Assembly: GCA_039621445.1 (NCBI GenBank) | Contig: CP154956.1 | Coordinates: 17,799,562-17,863,561, forward strand | Direction of reading: 5' to 3' | DNA from: Euglena gracilis | Lineage: Eukaryota; Euglenida; Euglenophyceae; Euglenales | Length of the DNA stretch: 64,000 nucleotides | In this document: positions 35,048 through 53,999 of the stretch, in pieces | Position numbering within the stretch: position 1 is the stretch's first letter | Layout: each line of letters starts with the position of its first letter | Position numbers and translations under genes: made by a program | Notes under the pieces: model-generated | Seen by the model: only the letters and a program-made list of their open reading frames with translations | Told to the model about the DNA's origin: nothing | Databases searched by the model: none

Positions 35048-35890
35048 CATCAAAGCAGGGCTATGGCAGCCAAACCGCACAGGCCATGAAGGAAACCAGC
35101 ACCACGACCAGCACCAAGGCCCCACAGGACATTGCAGTGGCAGACAAGGTCAAACACAACATCCCCATCATTTGTCAATCACACCAACCCTCAGGGTCAA
35201 GGGTGGGGTCCCAAGAACCCCTCAATATTTCAAATTGGCATGGCGACTAAGAAACCAATCAGGCCATCGGGGCCTTTCATCTTATCATCAAGGCCATTGG
35301 GGCCATAAATATCAACAAGAAGATCAACAATTACAACAAGACCACAAGGGGGTCACTCACAGGCCTCAGAAGCTAAGGGGCAGCCATGCAAGGGCTTTGT
35401 ATTTAAATGGGCAGCTTAATTCCCAGCCCCCGGAGGAAAATGGCCCCCCAAGGGCCATCCCGGAAGAAGAGGAAGGGAGAGGATCCCCACCAGTATTTAT
35501 TCCTATTCCATCAACAAGGGGGGGACCCACAGAGGCCCGCTATGGTATGGCTACCAACCCCATCAAAATAAAGAAGCCAGATAGGCAAAAAAGGGGCAGC
35601 AAGCCGTATGGTATGGAATCCAACAACAAGATCATCCAGAGAGAGTGTGTGCAGAGAGGGAGATAGTGGATGCACATCCCCCCAGGAACACTTTCTTTTT
35701 CCAAGGGTCCAAGCCCTAGGGGCTCTAGGGGCTGTGAAATGTCCAACATCCCACACCCACCCCCCAGCAAATCATCTAGTTGGAAAAATACATTCCATGG
35801 AGGAAAAATGGGGAGACACCCCCCCTGTGCCAGAGACTTCAGAAAAGTCTAAAATGTTAAACAAAAGTGCCACCCCAGCACATGTCAGTT
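35048..35890 (+). pseudogene. Retroelement copy 2, gag-end and linker, decayed
   Basis: Begins with GYGSQTA-like codons matching GYGSQ just before the RT of copy 1 (about 31760). Gln/Asn/Ile-rich fragments follow in shifting frames. No intact domain. Confidence 0.45.
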
Positions 35891-35929
35891 GATAAAGAAT
35901 TGAATTCAACCCCCTTGGGTAAATCCCCC

Positions 35930-37320
35930 AAAATTGTCAACCCACCCAAAACCCAGAGCCAACTTGAACCTGAACCAGGCTGAAAAAATTCTGCTGGATT
36001 ACGAAACAACTGGGTCAGTGAAAAGAGTTTGGGTTTCAGAAAACCAGCATTTGATCCCATGGTTTTTAATTTCAAAACAAGAAGGGGGAAAAACCAAATG
36101 GAGAATGGTCAGCGACTGTAGAGAAATAAATCAAAAGATTCAAGTAGAGCCTTTCAAGTTGGATCATACCCAACACATTTTCCAGTTTTGGAAAAATGCC
36201 ACTTGGCAGCAAAATCGACCTGAAGGATGCCTATTTTCATATTCCATTAAGTCCAGGACTAAGGCCATTTTTAAGGCATCAGGTGGGGGGAAGACTTGGT
36301 AATTTAAAGCAGGCAGCTTTGGGTTAAATGTAATGCCCCAATTTTTTTTGTTTTCATGTCAGTAATGAAAACTTTCGAAAATCTAGGCAGAAAAAGGGAA
36401 ATACAGGTGTTTATTTACCTGGACAACATTTTGCTGGTGGCCCCCACACATTCTACAAAGTCACGTGAACAGAGTCATCAAAGGTTTGCTGAATTCAGGG
36501 TTCAAAATCAATGTAAAACAGTCCACCGTGCAGCACATACAAGTGGTAACACATCTGGGTTTTCAACTAAACTTCCAGGATGGAAAGTTACAGGTGCCCC
36601 CTTAAAAAGTCAAAACCATAAAAAAGGAGCTGGGAAAAATTGTGCAAAAAAGACAACATGGCTGCCATTTTGGGTCAAATAAATGCAACCTAATTGCCCT
36701 GCATTTTTAAGGGCTGTTACTGACAAGTTTTTTAGTGGCAAATTCCACAGCACCCTGGGACTCAAAACACCCCGTTTCCCAGGAAATCAATGTCCAATTA
36801 AGGGAAATAAAAATTCTGCTGGACACCTGGGGGGGCAGAACCTTCCCCCAAAGTGCAACCAGGGAGTTGCACTCAAACAGCAGCACCCATGCCTGGGGGG
36901 GTCGACATCCACAGGAGAAGTTATGCAGGAATTTTGGCAAAAGACTCCATCTTACACATAAATGTAAAGGATATCAGTGCAGCAATCAGCACTGTGAAAA
37001 GTTTCAGCAAACCTGGAGAAACAGTTTCTTTGTCCGTAGACAACCAGGCAATTTATTATTACCTGAACCCAGGGGGGGTGGGCAGAAAGTACCCCTTCAA
37101 CAAAATGCTAAGACAATTTTTCAAATGTGCATGGAAAAACAGGTAAACCTCCAAGTCAGCTGGGTGCCTTCAAAAGACTGCCTTGCCGACCCCGTAAGCA
37201 GATGGAAATGGACAGGGGGATTGCTCTTCAGACCCCCGACTTTTTCACTGGCTAAAGACAGCAATTCCAACATTTCAAAAAATTGGACACAGGTTTATTT
37301 GCCTCCCCAGGCAACAAAAA
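35930..37320 (+). pseudogene. Retroelement copy 2, DIRS-like RT and RNase H, inactive
   Basis: RT motifs: WRMVSDCREINQK (36100), KIDLKDAYFHIPL (36215-36255) and FIYLDNILLVA (36400-36435). The catalytic YLDD reads YLDN, which would abolish polymerase activity. RNase H-like STHAWGGVD (36880) with INVKDISAAISTVKSF and SVDNQAIYYYL, then LFASPGN (37300). Frameshifts occur throughout. The sequence is clearly diverged from copy 1. Confidence 0.72.
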
Positions 37321-37890
37321 ACTGGGCCATAGGTGCAGATACCATTGCTTCTATCACAAAAGAAATTTTGGCCAACCATGGGGTGACCCCCCAGGTGTGG
37401 GGGGCCCACGCCAACAGAGGGGCAGGAGTTGGTGTACTCAAAAAATTGGCCCTTTCTGCCCAAGAAGTTTGTGAAATTGGCCTTTGGAGGGAGGTGGAAG
37501 CTTTTACAGCCCACTTGACAACGACTTGGTGCCCAATGTGCTTTGGAAAATGCCCTGGCCCACCTCATTTCAGTGCAAAATCTTGCCTCACAAGGGAAAA
37601 GTGCAGAGCCTGCGGCGTTCCGTACTCCCTCGAGGAGGGCGAAAATGGGGAAGGGAGAGGGCGAAGCAAAATGACTCTGTGAGCCCGATCCCCCCACCCG
37701 TAAAAGAAAATTTGCCCTAAAGAGCCCTCGGTCAGAAAATGGAGGCCAGGGGGGGCAGAGGGAGGGAATCCCCCAAGGGGCAAGAGGCCATGTCACCGAG
37801 TCGGAGCAGCATCGTCAGCCAACTCCGGCGAGGCGGACCCAAGCAGAGACTCCTAACCTAGCGCATCGTGCAATCGCAAAGCAAACCGCC
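37321..37890 (+). other. Retroelement copy 2, decayed 3' region
   Basis: Open but unassignable fragments follow the RNase H region. No recombinase motif was found here, in contrast to copy 1. Confidence 0.4.
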
Positions 37891-37975
37891 GGCGAGTAAG
37901 GCATGGCCTCAAAAGGTCTTTGTGCTTCGCCCGCGGTGGGCCTTCCTCCCTTGTCGGTTTTTCGCGAGGGAGTAC
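37891..37975 (+). repeat. Direct repeat, right copy
   Basis: Counterpart of 29003-29085 (AAGGCATGGCCTCAAAAGG ... CCTTGTCGGT...CGAGGGA). Marks the right limit of the retroelement block. Confidence 0.7.
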
Positions 37976-39380
37976 GAGCCTCAGTTCCCACGCAATCAGC
38001 CCCCGCAGAGGCTGAAACAGTCAAATGTAAAGAAACCACATTAGTGCGGGGCCCAAAAATCTTCCAGGAAATGTTTCATTTTTTATAAAAATTTATAAAA
38101 ATAAGCATTTTGTTGACTGAAAAATGCAAAAAAAATTGACAAATCCTTTGTCTCGAGGGAAACTGGGGCCAAAACGAGGAATTTTTCATAGAAATGGATT
38201 CTCAGGCAAAAAACCCCCAAAATCGTCAGGGGAAAACGACAAAAAAAGTAAACAAACACAAAAAAGCGTTTTTTTTTGTTTTCGCCCAGCATTGAGGGTG
38301 CCTTCGCATGGTCAGCAAAAGATTCTCCGCTTCGCAGTCGTGCCGAGCTGCTCTTCTTTTTCCCTGAACATCTAAGGGGATAAAAGCTTCAATCCGTAAA
38401 ATAATTATTTGCAGAGTGATGTTTGCCATTTTTTTTGTTGATCCGCCCCCCAAGAGCTGACCAGCGAATTCTCTAATCTTTCCTCGCCCCACAAGCACCC
38501 CACAGGCAACCCGATAAATTTTTTTATCAGGCTTCCAGAATGCGCCGCATCCGGGTGGAGCGCAAATGCACAACAACCACTGGCACCAAACCGCTTTGAG
38601 AGGTGTGAGGATGGCAGGAGACGGATGTGTTCGAGCGCGGTACACTGGAGAATTTTGATGAAATGGTTCGGGACAGGGAGGCATGCGGGAAGGGAGGGAG
38701 GCAGGGGGGGGGCGAGGGAGAGAGGGAAGTATCGCGAAGGCGCTGGTGGGGTGGAAGATGAGCACAAGACTAGGACGGTGGGAAGTTGGCCAGGGCTGCT
38801 TCAAACACAAAAAAAAGGTGTTCAGATTTGGCTTTGGCCAAATTGGGGTGGGGGACGATTTCGACGTCCCGGACGTTCTTCGCGAATATTGAGATATTAA
38901 GAAAAAATGCTTGCTGGCATTGCTGGAACACTGGAAATCCACCCAAACTGGAAAATGGACGTTTCAACTTTTTTTTGGACCTGGAACCCCTTCGATGCCT
39001 GGACGGTCCTTGGATCACCCTTGGAAAAACGAACCTTAAAAAACCTTAAAAACCTTTCAGATTTTCTGAAAACTTTGGCATTTAAAAAGACAGACGGGAG
39101 GACAGAAGAGAGGGAGGAAGAGATCAACAAACACCTTTTGTCCATGTTTGTTTTCAACATTGACAAAAATGGCGGGTATTTCATTTTTCAGAAATAAAAA
39201 CATTACTCAGTTTGGGTTACATAATTCGGAGGATTTTGGATATTCCTGAGGGGTTTGCGTGTTCCATTCTTATTTTTAGTAAATGATTGCACACAAAGCC
39301 CTCCACTTTACACACCAGCCGAACCAAATCACTCAACTGTTCAGAAAACACACGGCCCAAAGCTTGCCACAGCCCTGTTC
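37976..39380. other. Mostly noncoding stretch
   Basis: AT-rich and low-repeat, with no secure exon. A short minus-strand frame (FREKEEQLGTTAKRRIFC, stop near 38306) could be a terminal exon of the minus-strand gene to the right, but nothing links it. Confidence 0.3.
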
Positions 39381-46729
<7,349 letters not shown>

Positions 46730-46984
46730 CTGGCGTGACAGAAGAGGGGAGCAATCACAAACACAGCCCAGCCTCACAGGAGCTGTCCAACCAAAAGGAA
46801 AAAGGAAACTTTTGGCTTGCCAGCCAAAAGGAAACCGAACCGCAAAAGACCCCCTCTGGGTAGGTGAACAGAGAGGTTGCAGGGGCTCCCAAGGAAATCA
46901 CAAGCGAAAAAATGCATCCGGCTTGACTGAACTGAACTGGAAAGATAAGAACAAATGGAATATGCATGCGAGAGCGCGCGGCGT

Positions 46985-48190
46985 TGCACACACCACCCAC
47001 CCTCCACGCCACCCCACACCCCCCCCCACCCCCCACACCCCCACCCCCCCCACCCCAACCCCCCACACCACCCACCCACCCACCCAACACCATCACACCC
47101 CCCACACACCCCCCCCACCACCACTCCCACCCACCCCCCCCAACCCCCCCCCCACCAACCCCCACACACCACTCCCCCACAACACCACCCACGCCCCCCA
47201 CCCTCACACACCCCCCCCCCTCCCCACCCACCCAACACCACCCACCCCCCCCCCCCCCCACCCCCCACCCACACCCCCCCACCCCACCCACCCACCCCCA
47301 CCCCCCCACACCCCAACACCCCCCCACACCACAACCCCCCCCCCCCCCCCCCCCCCACCCCCCCCCCACCACCACCACCCCCCCCACCCACACACCCCCC
47401 CCCCCCCCACACACCCGCCCCCCCCCCCCCCCCCCCCCCCACACCCCCCCCCCCCCACCCCCCACACCCCTCCCCCCCACCCCCCACCACAACTCACCCT
47501 CCACCCCCCCCCCCCCCCCCCCCCACCCCACACCCCCAACCCCCACCCCCCACCCACACCCACTCCCCCCCAACCCCCCCCCCTGCCCACCACCCCACAC
47601 CCCACACTAACACCACACACACAAGCAACCACACACCCCCCCCCCCCACCACCCCCACCCCCCACCCCACCCCCCCCCCACCCACCCAATCCAACCCGTG
47701 GCCCCCCCCACCCCCCAACCCCCCCCCCCCCCCAACACCACCCCAACCCCCCCCCCCCCCCCCACAACACACCAACCCCCCCACAACACACCCCCACATC
47801 CCTCATTCCGCACACCCCACACCAACACCCACCCCACTCCGCGCCCACACACACCCCCAGCCTCCCCCCCCCCCCCACCAACCCACCCACCCCACCCCCC
47901 ACCGCCACCCCCCCCCCCCCCCCCAACACCCAGCCACCCCCCCCCCCCCCCCGCCCCCCCGGACCCCAACCCCCCCCCACACAAGGGTCGCCTTGCCCCC
48001 CGTGTCCCTTTTACAATTCAACGATGCCACCCCACTCTGTCCCCCCCCCAACCACCAAATGCACAACCCTCAAAAGAGCACCTGGAGCCCACCCCCCCAC
48101 ACCCCACTGCCCCCCCACCACCCACCCACCCCCCCAACCCCCCCCACCCACTCCCCCCCCACCCCACCCCCCCCACCCCCCCACCATCAT
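46985..48190 (+). repeat. 1.2-kb C-rich low-complexity block
   Basis: Almost only C with A every few bases (CCCCCA/CACC). Strand-asymmetric. Long Pro/His or Gly/Val frames here are composition artefacts. Confidence 0.95.
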
Positions 48191-48309
48191 GTAGCCATAT
48201 ACCCACCCACACCCAGCGGCCACACACACACACCCCCAGGCACAACAGCACAAAGCCAGCCAAAGTGTGGCGGGGATGATGCAATGTGTACACATGCATT
48301 CGTACCATT

Positions 48310-48560
48310 AAAGATTATATAATATATAATGTATATATATATTCTAATATATATATATATATGATAACTATATATACCAGAGGCATATATAATAATATAT
48401 GCTGTATATATATATTAATATATAATAGGTATACATATATATTAATATAGGGTATATATGGGGATATAAGATATATATATATTATAATATATATATTAAT
48501 ATATAGTAATATATATGAGGGGCAGGCATACATCCCCAGCCTGTTGCTGCATATATATAT
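48310..48560 (+). repeat. TA-rich microsatellite
   Basis: ATATATAT runs broken by single G/C bases, immediately downstream of the NFU stop codon on the minus strand. Confidence 0.92.
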
Positions 48561-48733
48561 ATAATAACCCCTCACTGCCGGGGGAGGAGAAGGCTGAGGG
48601 TTGGTTGCCGTGGGAAGTGAGCGGTTGATCTGGCCGTGCCGCTGCGACGGCGCGCGCGACACCAGTCAGCATTCGCAGCACGGTCGGGCGCAGATGAGAT
48701 GGTGTGGGATTGGAGAGGTGGGCGGGCAGTGGG

Positions 48734-48806
48734 CTACACCAGCTGCACCGCCAGGATGTCGGGGATACTCTCCCGCAGCTTTTGGACGAGGGACACCCGG
48801 ATGGTC
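48734..48806 (-). CDS. NFU: NFU last exon
   Basis: [23 protein letters not shown] and TAG. Starts 5 nt after the intron's CCTG. 73 nt complete the codon left open by 49138-49253. Confidence 0.92.
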
Positions 48807-51800
48807 CCGCGCAGGCGGCAGCCCGATGCATTACTATGGGCAACAGATGTGGTTAGGTGTGGTGTGGTGCGGTTTATGCAAAATGTGGGGTTTGGTACCC
48901 GGACGTTCAAAGAACTTTTTCTTCGGTACCAGCTGTGGGTTTGTGGGTGTGTGGGTATGTGCAACTGTGGGTGTGGGTGTGGGTGTGTGCTTGTGCTCGT
49001 GCGTGTGTGGGCGGTCTGGTGTTGGTGTGAGTGTGTGGGAATGGGTGTGAGTGTGGGTGGGTTTTCGCGCGGAAATGGCATCGACATCAACGATAGGAAT
49101 CCCCCGGCTGCCCGACAGCCCAAGCGGCGGCCTGCCCATAATGCCCTTGGCGGGGCCCGTCAGGCGGACCTTCACGATGCCGGCGTCGACGGACTGCAGG
49201 GCGAGGTCCCCGCCCCCGGCCCCGGCGAGGAACGGCCGCAGCTGCGCCAGCACCTGCACCAACCGACATTGCACTACCGGGACAGGACGGCAAAGCCTGG
49301 CGGGGGGTCGCCCCCCGCTCCTGGCAATATTCACCAAGCGCCAGAAAGAAAGGAGTGACCTGTGGTGGGGGTGGGCGGGGGTGCTCAACCTCCCGGCCAC
49401 CCGTCCAATAATAATAATAAACTGTCCTGCCCAGTCCTCCTCTCCCCTCCCCTCCGGCAGCACCCCAGGCCCAGGGCTATTCGCGTCACACTGCTGTCCT
49501 CTGCCCCTTCCTCCGAGTACCCGGTTGTCGGACATTCAACTCTGCCACCCCCCGCCCCTCACTGGATGCCAAACCGACGGCAGCCACCGCGGTCCATTCA
49601 GACAAATCGAGGCAAAGCATCGGCCGGGCCCTTTCCCCGGATTTGTGGAATGCAGCAGCTCACAGGAGTGGTCCCCACTGAGCAGTCCCCCCCCTCCCCG
49701 AGGCGGACCTGCTCCACGTTCTCCGGGGTCAGCGGCAGGCCAGGCTTCTCCGCGTTGACCTGCTCCACGGCTGTGATGGCCGGGATCTCCTCCTGCAGCC
49801 GCCTGGCGGCCGGCGCACGACCCAACCCGCGGCTCAGGGATGGGGCAGGGGGGGGGGAGGAAATTGGGTGTGAGCCGGGGGGGGGGGGAGAGGGAGACAT
49901 GTCACAGCAAACCAGGCATCGATGACACGTTTTTTGCATTTGATGACAAAGATGAAAATGTGAACACCGCCACACGATCGCCAGCAGAACCAGGGCTCTT
50001 TTTAACAGTCCGGGAGAGGTGCTGCGGGGGTGCCAGCACGAAAAGCGCACCTACTGCGAGGGGGGGTCGGTTTTGGGTCCCGGCTGGGCCTCCCCAAACC
50101 CCCCCTGAAAATGACCACTTTTTTGGCCCCTGGCATCTTCGTTTCAACAACTGGAACCTTCAGGGGAGCGTTGGGGGGTGCGACTAAATAGAAGACACCA
50201 CACCATTAGAATGCAGCATCCCATCTGCCCACCGTGGCCCCAGATATTTCGCGATCATGGAATGCATAAGCTGATGTGATTTTCTCTGTGATTGTGGATG
50301 TGCTATTTTTTTGCCATCATACATGTGATTTTCTTGATATATTTTGTGCATTATTTGGTATTGCTTTCACGACGTTTTGTTGTTTTCCTGCACACATTGT
50401 TCACCTGATTCGCAGATTTAAGTGCGCTACAGGACTGAAAGCGGTTCCAGCCTGGCCGGCACACCGTTTGATGCCGAGGGTCATCGTGGTCGTGCTGGAG
50501 GGACACGACCCACAGGCACCCTGACAACAGGACAGCGACCATCTGCCAGACCGGCGGGTGGACCCGCCACCAACCATCCCATCTGGGCCCCCCATTTACG
50601 TGCGCGGTGCCCAAATGGTGTGCAGTGCCCAAAATAAGTGCCACACCCCCGAGGGCAACAGCCAATTTTCAATGAAAGCCTTTCAGGCAGTGCCCGAATA
50701 CGTGTCACCCCCCCCCCCAATAGAAGCATGGGTGCGCTTATAGCGGACCACCGCGCGATTTTTGTTGATTTCCTTTAGAAACCCCATCAAAATGGGGGGT
50801 GCGCTTGCAGGGGGTTTACCCCTGTGTGGAACAGACGAGAGCCTCTGGCTGTTACACATTACGTTTCATGCAGGAGAGAAATGAACACTTGGACGCTCAG
50901 GCTGGACTGCAGGTTGACTGGAACTCGCCAGACCAAACAAGCTGATAATTTTAATTTCCCCCCACAGACCCTCCCCGAAAAAATAAAACCCCTCTGACAA
51001 TTTTCATCAAAAACCCCAGGGAAAAAATAGACCCCACCAAAAATCAGACCCCCCTCAGGATCTTTGGAAACAGTCCTAAAAATAGGCGTCTCCCCTTAAA
51101 CTGTGAAATTGTCCCGAACTTGGGTGATTGACATTTTTTTTTATTTTCACCCGCTTTTACGCGCTAAAATTGGTACTGTTGGGACAATTTTGCTTATTGC
51201 CAAAATAATGCTTTTTTGGACGTATCTTTGGACCCTCCTGTGGGAAGGCTTTTTGGCTAAAATTTTCAGCAAAACTCCACCAAGTTGACCGCTGCAATAT
51301 AACACCCCCCCCCCCCGAAGATTATCAGCGACGGACCCAAACCGTATACCCGGGGTCTTTGGGGGGGTTATGGGGACAGGGTATGCCAGAGGCTTCACTC
51401 AGAGAATACTGCACCTGGAGCTCCAACCGAACGGTTGTGCCGACGATCTCCACCAGTTTGACGTTTCCTGTCAGGGGGAAATTTGTGAAACTGGACGCCA
51501 TTCAAGCCTTCACTTGCCTCCCCTCGACTAGGGGGCCAACGAGGTTCGTGTTATTGACTTTTGGCAGGACCCAGGTCTGAGCCTCTAATCGGAGGTGCAC
51601 TTGCTTGCATTATGTACAAACTCACAAATTTGACCATTCGCTTAAAAATACAAATAAACCTAGCTTACTATTTTACATTGCCTGTGTGTGAACTTTGTGT
51701 ATTTGTGCGATTCGGCATTTTTTATTAGGCTTTTTTTTTTACGCAACAGGTTCTGTTGACAGTCGGGGTTGCCTCGGATGGAAACCGCCGGGGGGGGGGC

Positions 51801-52128
51801 AGAGCACACCTCCATCAGCGATCAGGTACGGCCGCACCGCATCCAGCACCTGCGGGGGGGGGGTCCGAGGCAAACTGGATGGGACATCCGCGGGGCACGA
51901 TTGAGCACGAGGGAGAACTTTGGGTCATATGGGGCATCCATTGATTCGTGTCGCGGTGGGTAACGTTCACTGGGCCAGACGTTGTCGCCTGGCAAACCAG
52001 CCAGCACATTTGGTGCCGGTGGCGGGGACTGTCCAAAAAGACAATTTGGCCAATACTGGCACCAACTGCAGGGAGGGGGGAGGGTAACTATGATATTTCA
52101 ACGGCAGAGAGCGAAATTGCATGAATCA

Positions 52129-52164
<36 letters not shown>

Positions 52165-52783
52165 TAAATACACAGGTACCTACCTCCTCCTCCCCGAGAA
52201 ACCGTCACCTGACAGGTTGGCTGGTATCGGGGACCCTGACAACTTCCCATGCTGATAGGTCAGCCGGTACCAAAGACCCTGAGTGTTTCCCGGGCGGAAC
52301 CATGACAGTTCCCTGGGTCGGGCATTCAATAGAAAATCCGTCCCTGTAACCGGCCAACCTGTCGGTATCGGAAATTGTCAGGGTCCCTGGTACCAGCCAA
52401 CCTGACAGGGTCATTTTGCATTCTGACAGTTTCCCGGAGGTTCTCGGGCATAAAAGCCTCCCGGGGGGGTATGCATATATGCATAAATATCGTGGATGAA
52501 TGTACATCATGATTTGTGCTTTGTTCTGCTTTTTTTGACCTGGGAGTCAAAATAAAACAAAAAATATATATTTCAGTTTTGTGGAGCAATGCAATTTGGA
52601 GCATTGCAAGCGAATGATGTATGTTCCATGATACAACGTCAACGTTCTGACAAATTATCTTCCAGGTTTCTCCATTATGGAACCATCCATCCTGTCACCA
52701 TGCGCAAGGGATTGAATGGCAACAAGAGCAGATCAAACCCGCTGCACATTTTCCTCGGTGAGGCTGCTGTGCGATGCACTGTC
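48734..52783 (-). CDS. NFU: Plastid-type NFU iron-sulfur cluster scaffold/carrier (two NifU-like domains)
   Basis: Carries Fe-S clusters from the SUF machinery to plastid apoproteins in plants and algae. Exons (minus): 52739-52783, 51810-51849, 51415-51467, 50465-50520, 49709-49802, 49138-49253, 48734-48806; all phases agree and give about 158 residues. Domain 1: [29 protein letters not shown], then GACGSCPSS with the cluster-ligating CxxC, and [16 protein letters not shown]. Domain 2: [33 protein letters not shown] in place of the cysteines, and [12 protein letters not shown] to AVQLV-stop. This active-plus-degenerate pair is the NFU2/NFU3 architecture. The transit peptide is not located. 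Six introns; the last is nonconventional. Confidence 0.92.
48807..49137 (-). other. NFU nonconventional intron, 331 nt
   Basis: No GT-AG fits. CAGG (49131-49134) and CCTG (48812-48815) lie 3 and 5 nt inside the borders, and the ends pair (CAGGCCGCCGC with GCTGCCGCCTG). The junction GIM-TIRV has the exact length of NFU2/3 proteins. No target duplication remains. Confidence 0.82.
49138..49253 (-). CDS. NFU: NFU exon, degenerate NifU domain
   Basis: [32 protein letters not shown] and PAKGIM. The CxxC is absent, as in domain 2 of plant NFU2/3. Confidence 0.92.
49709..49802 (-). CDS. NFU: NFU exon, interdomain
   Basis: [16 protein letters not shown] and [11 protein letters not shown]: the end of domain 1 and the start of domain 2. 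GT-AG borders. Confidence 0.92.
50465..50520 (-). CDS. NFU: NFU exon with CxxC cluster ligands
   Basis: [19 protein letters not shown]. Both cysteines and the SST motif are intact, so domain 1 should bind a cluster. GT-AG borders. Confidence 0.93.
50590..50820 (-). repeat. Dispersed repeat: empty-site relative of the 1-640 flanks, plus GGTGCGCTT repeat
   Basis: 50590-50720 matches the reverse complement of the DNA flanking the MITE at 49-495 but lacks the MITE. 50715-50820 resembles 5375-5510 (GGGTGCGCTT...GCGGAC ... TCAAAATGGGGG). Lies in the NFU intron between 51415 and 50520. Confidence 0.6.
51415..51467 (-). CDS. NFU: NFU exon
   Basis: [17 protein letters not shown] between CTGACAG and CCAG|GTGCAG. 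Confidence 0.9.
51810..51849 (-). CDS. NFU: NFU exon
   Basis: [14 protein letters not shown] between CCGCAG and GGAG|GTGTGC. Confidence 0.9.
52207..52412. repeat. 40-bp inverted repeat (foldback)
   Basis: CCTGACAGGTTGGCTGGTAT... (52208-52247) faces its reverse complement ...GTACCAGCCAACCTGACAGG (52370-52411) with about 36/40 matches. Shorter related words (GGTCAGCCGGTACC, ACCGGCCAACCTGTCGGTA) lie in the loop. In the intron or 5' region of NFU. Confidence 0.75.
52739..52783 (-). CDS. NFU: NFU first recognised exon
   Basis: [15 protein letters not shown], joining VLDAVRP across a GT-AG intron. The 5' border is either 5 nt after a CCTG (52783) or a CACAG acceptor near 52813. Ser-rich upstream sequence would fit the end of a transit peptide. 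Confidence 0.75.
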
Positions 52784-53349
52784 CGCCGCAGGCAATATCT
52801 GTGGTGCATCTGTGGCGTGAGATAAGAAATGCCACTTGGTTTTGCACATCGGAGCGGAACACACCACCTCCCAAAAAAAAAAGCCATTTCTTGCCATCTT
52901 CACCACCTTTTTCAAAAGTTTTCGGTGCTTTGCGGCAAAACTTTTTTTGGGTAAAGCCCGGTTCCGCTAGGATTCGAAATTTCGATAACAACTCAACCCC
53001 TGGGGGTGGGCACAGCCCAGCTGGCAGGGGGGGGGGTGGTGGTCGGGTGAGGTCCGGCTTCTGAAATTCCCTGGCGCCGCGCCAGGAAAAGTTCCTTCCA
53101 CACAAAAGCAACAAAAAGAAAATTTTGAACTAAAAATCAGCCCCCGCGGAAACACCGGAAGGCCCAGTGGGGGGGTCGGACTGCCCCCGCCCCCGCCAAC
53201 CACCTGCAAAGATGGGGTGGGGGTGAACCTGGTTTTGAATAGTGCTGAGCTTTTAATAAGCATGCCCCCCCCCCTTCATTGATCCCCCCATAATAACCGG
53301 CCCACTCCATGGAGCTCTTTTGACTGAAATGGAAGGGGTTTGTGCCCGA

Positions 53350-53990
53350 AATGGGGCGCCGGGGGGGGGTCGAAAAAAGCTCATTTTTGGCTCAAAGAAC
53401 ACCTTTTCCGGGTCCGGGAGGCCAAAAAACATCGTTTCGGGCCAAAAATTTTTTTCGATTTTTTTTGGACTTTTTTGACCCGGGTTTGACCCAAAGTCAA
53501 TGGGTTGGCGGCCCAAAACGGGGCGCTGGCGGGTCGAAAAACGCTCATTTTCTGCTCAAAAACAGTTTTTCCGGGTCCGGGAGGCCCAAAAACATCGTTT
53601 CGGGCAAAAAAATTTTCGATTTTTTTTTGGCCAAAAACGGCCAAGTCGGACGTGGAAGAAGTGTACAAAATGGCGCAAATTGGCCGAAAAACGGCCGTAT
53701 CTGTGAAACGGCGGTGAGCTGCGGGGAAACCAAACTCCCAGTAGATAGAGCGTTCCAAGGGCTTCAATTTAGGTCTCCGGACATTTTCGAGAAATTGTGA
53801 AAACATCAATTTTTTGACCCCCCACCCCCCGAAAAGGGCTAAGTCGAACAGAGGGAAAAGTGTACAAAACGGCCATCTGGGCCGAAAATGGCCGTATCTC
53901 GGGCTAGGCGGGGAGTTGCGGGGAAATCAAAATACTGGTAGATGGGGCGTTCCAAGGGCTTCAAATTAGGTCTCCGGACATTTCCTTTGA
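53350..53990 (+). repeat. Two local tandem duplications
   Basis: About 165-bp period: the segment with TTCCGGGTCCGGGAGGCC and AACATCGTTTCGGGC occurs at 53350-53475 and 53517-53640. A second pair, GCCGTATCT...GCGTTCCAAGGGCTTCAA, occurs at 53690-53800 and 53890-53990. No coding sense. Confidence 0.8.
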
Positions 53991-53999
53991 TTTGGCTTC

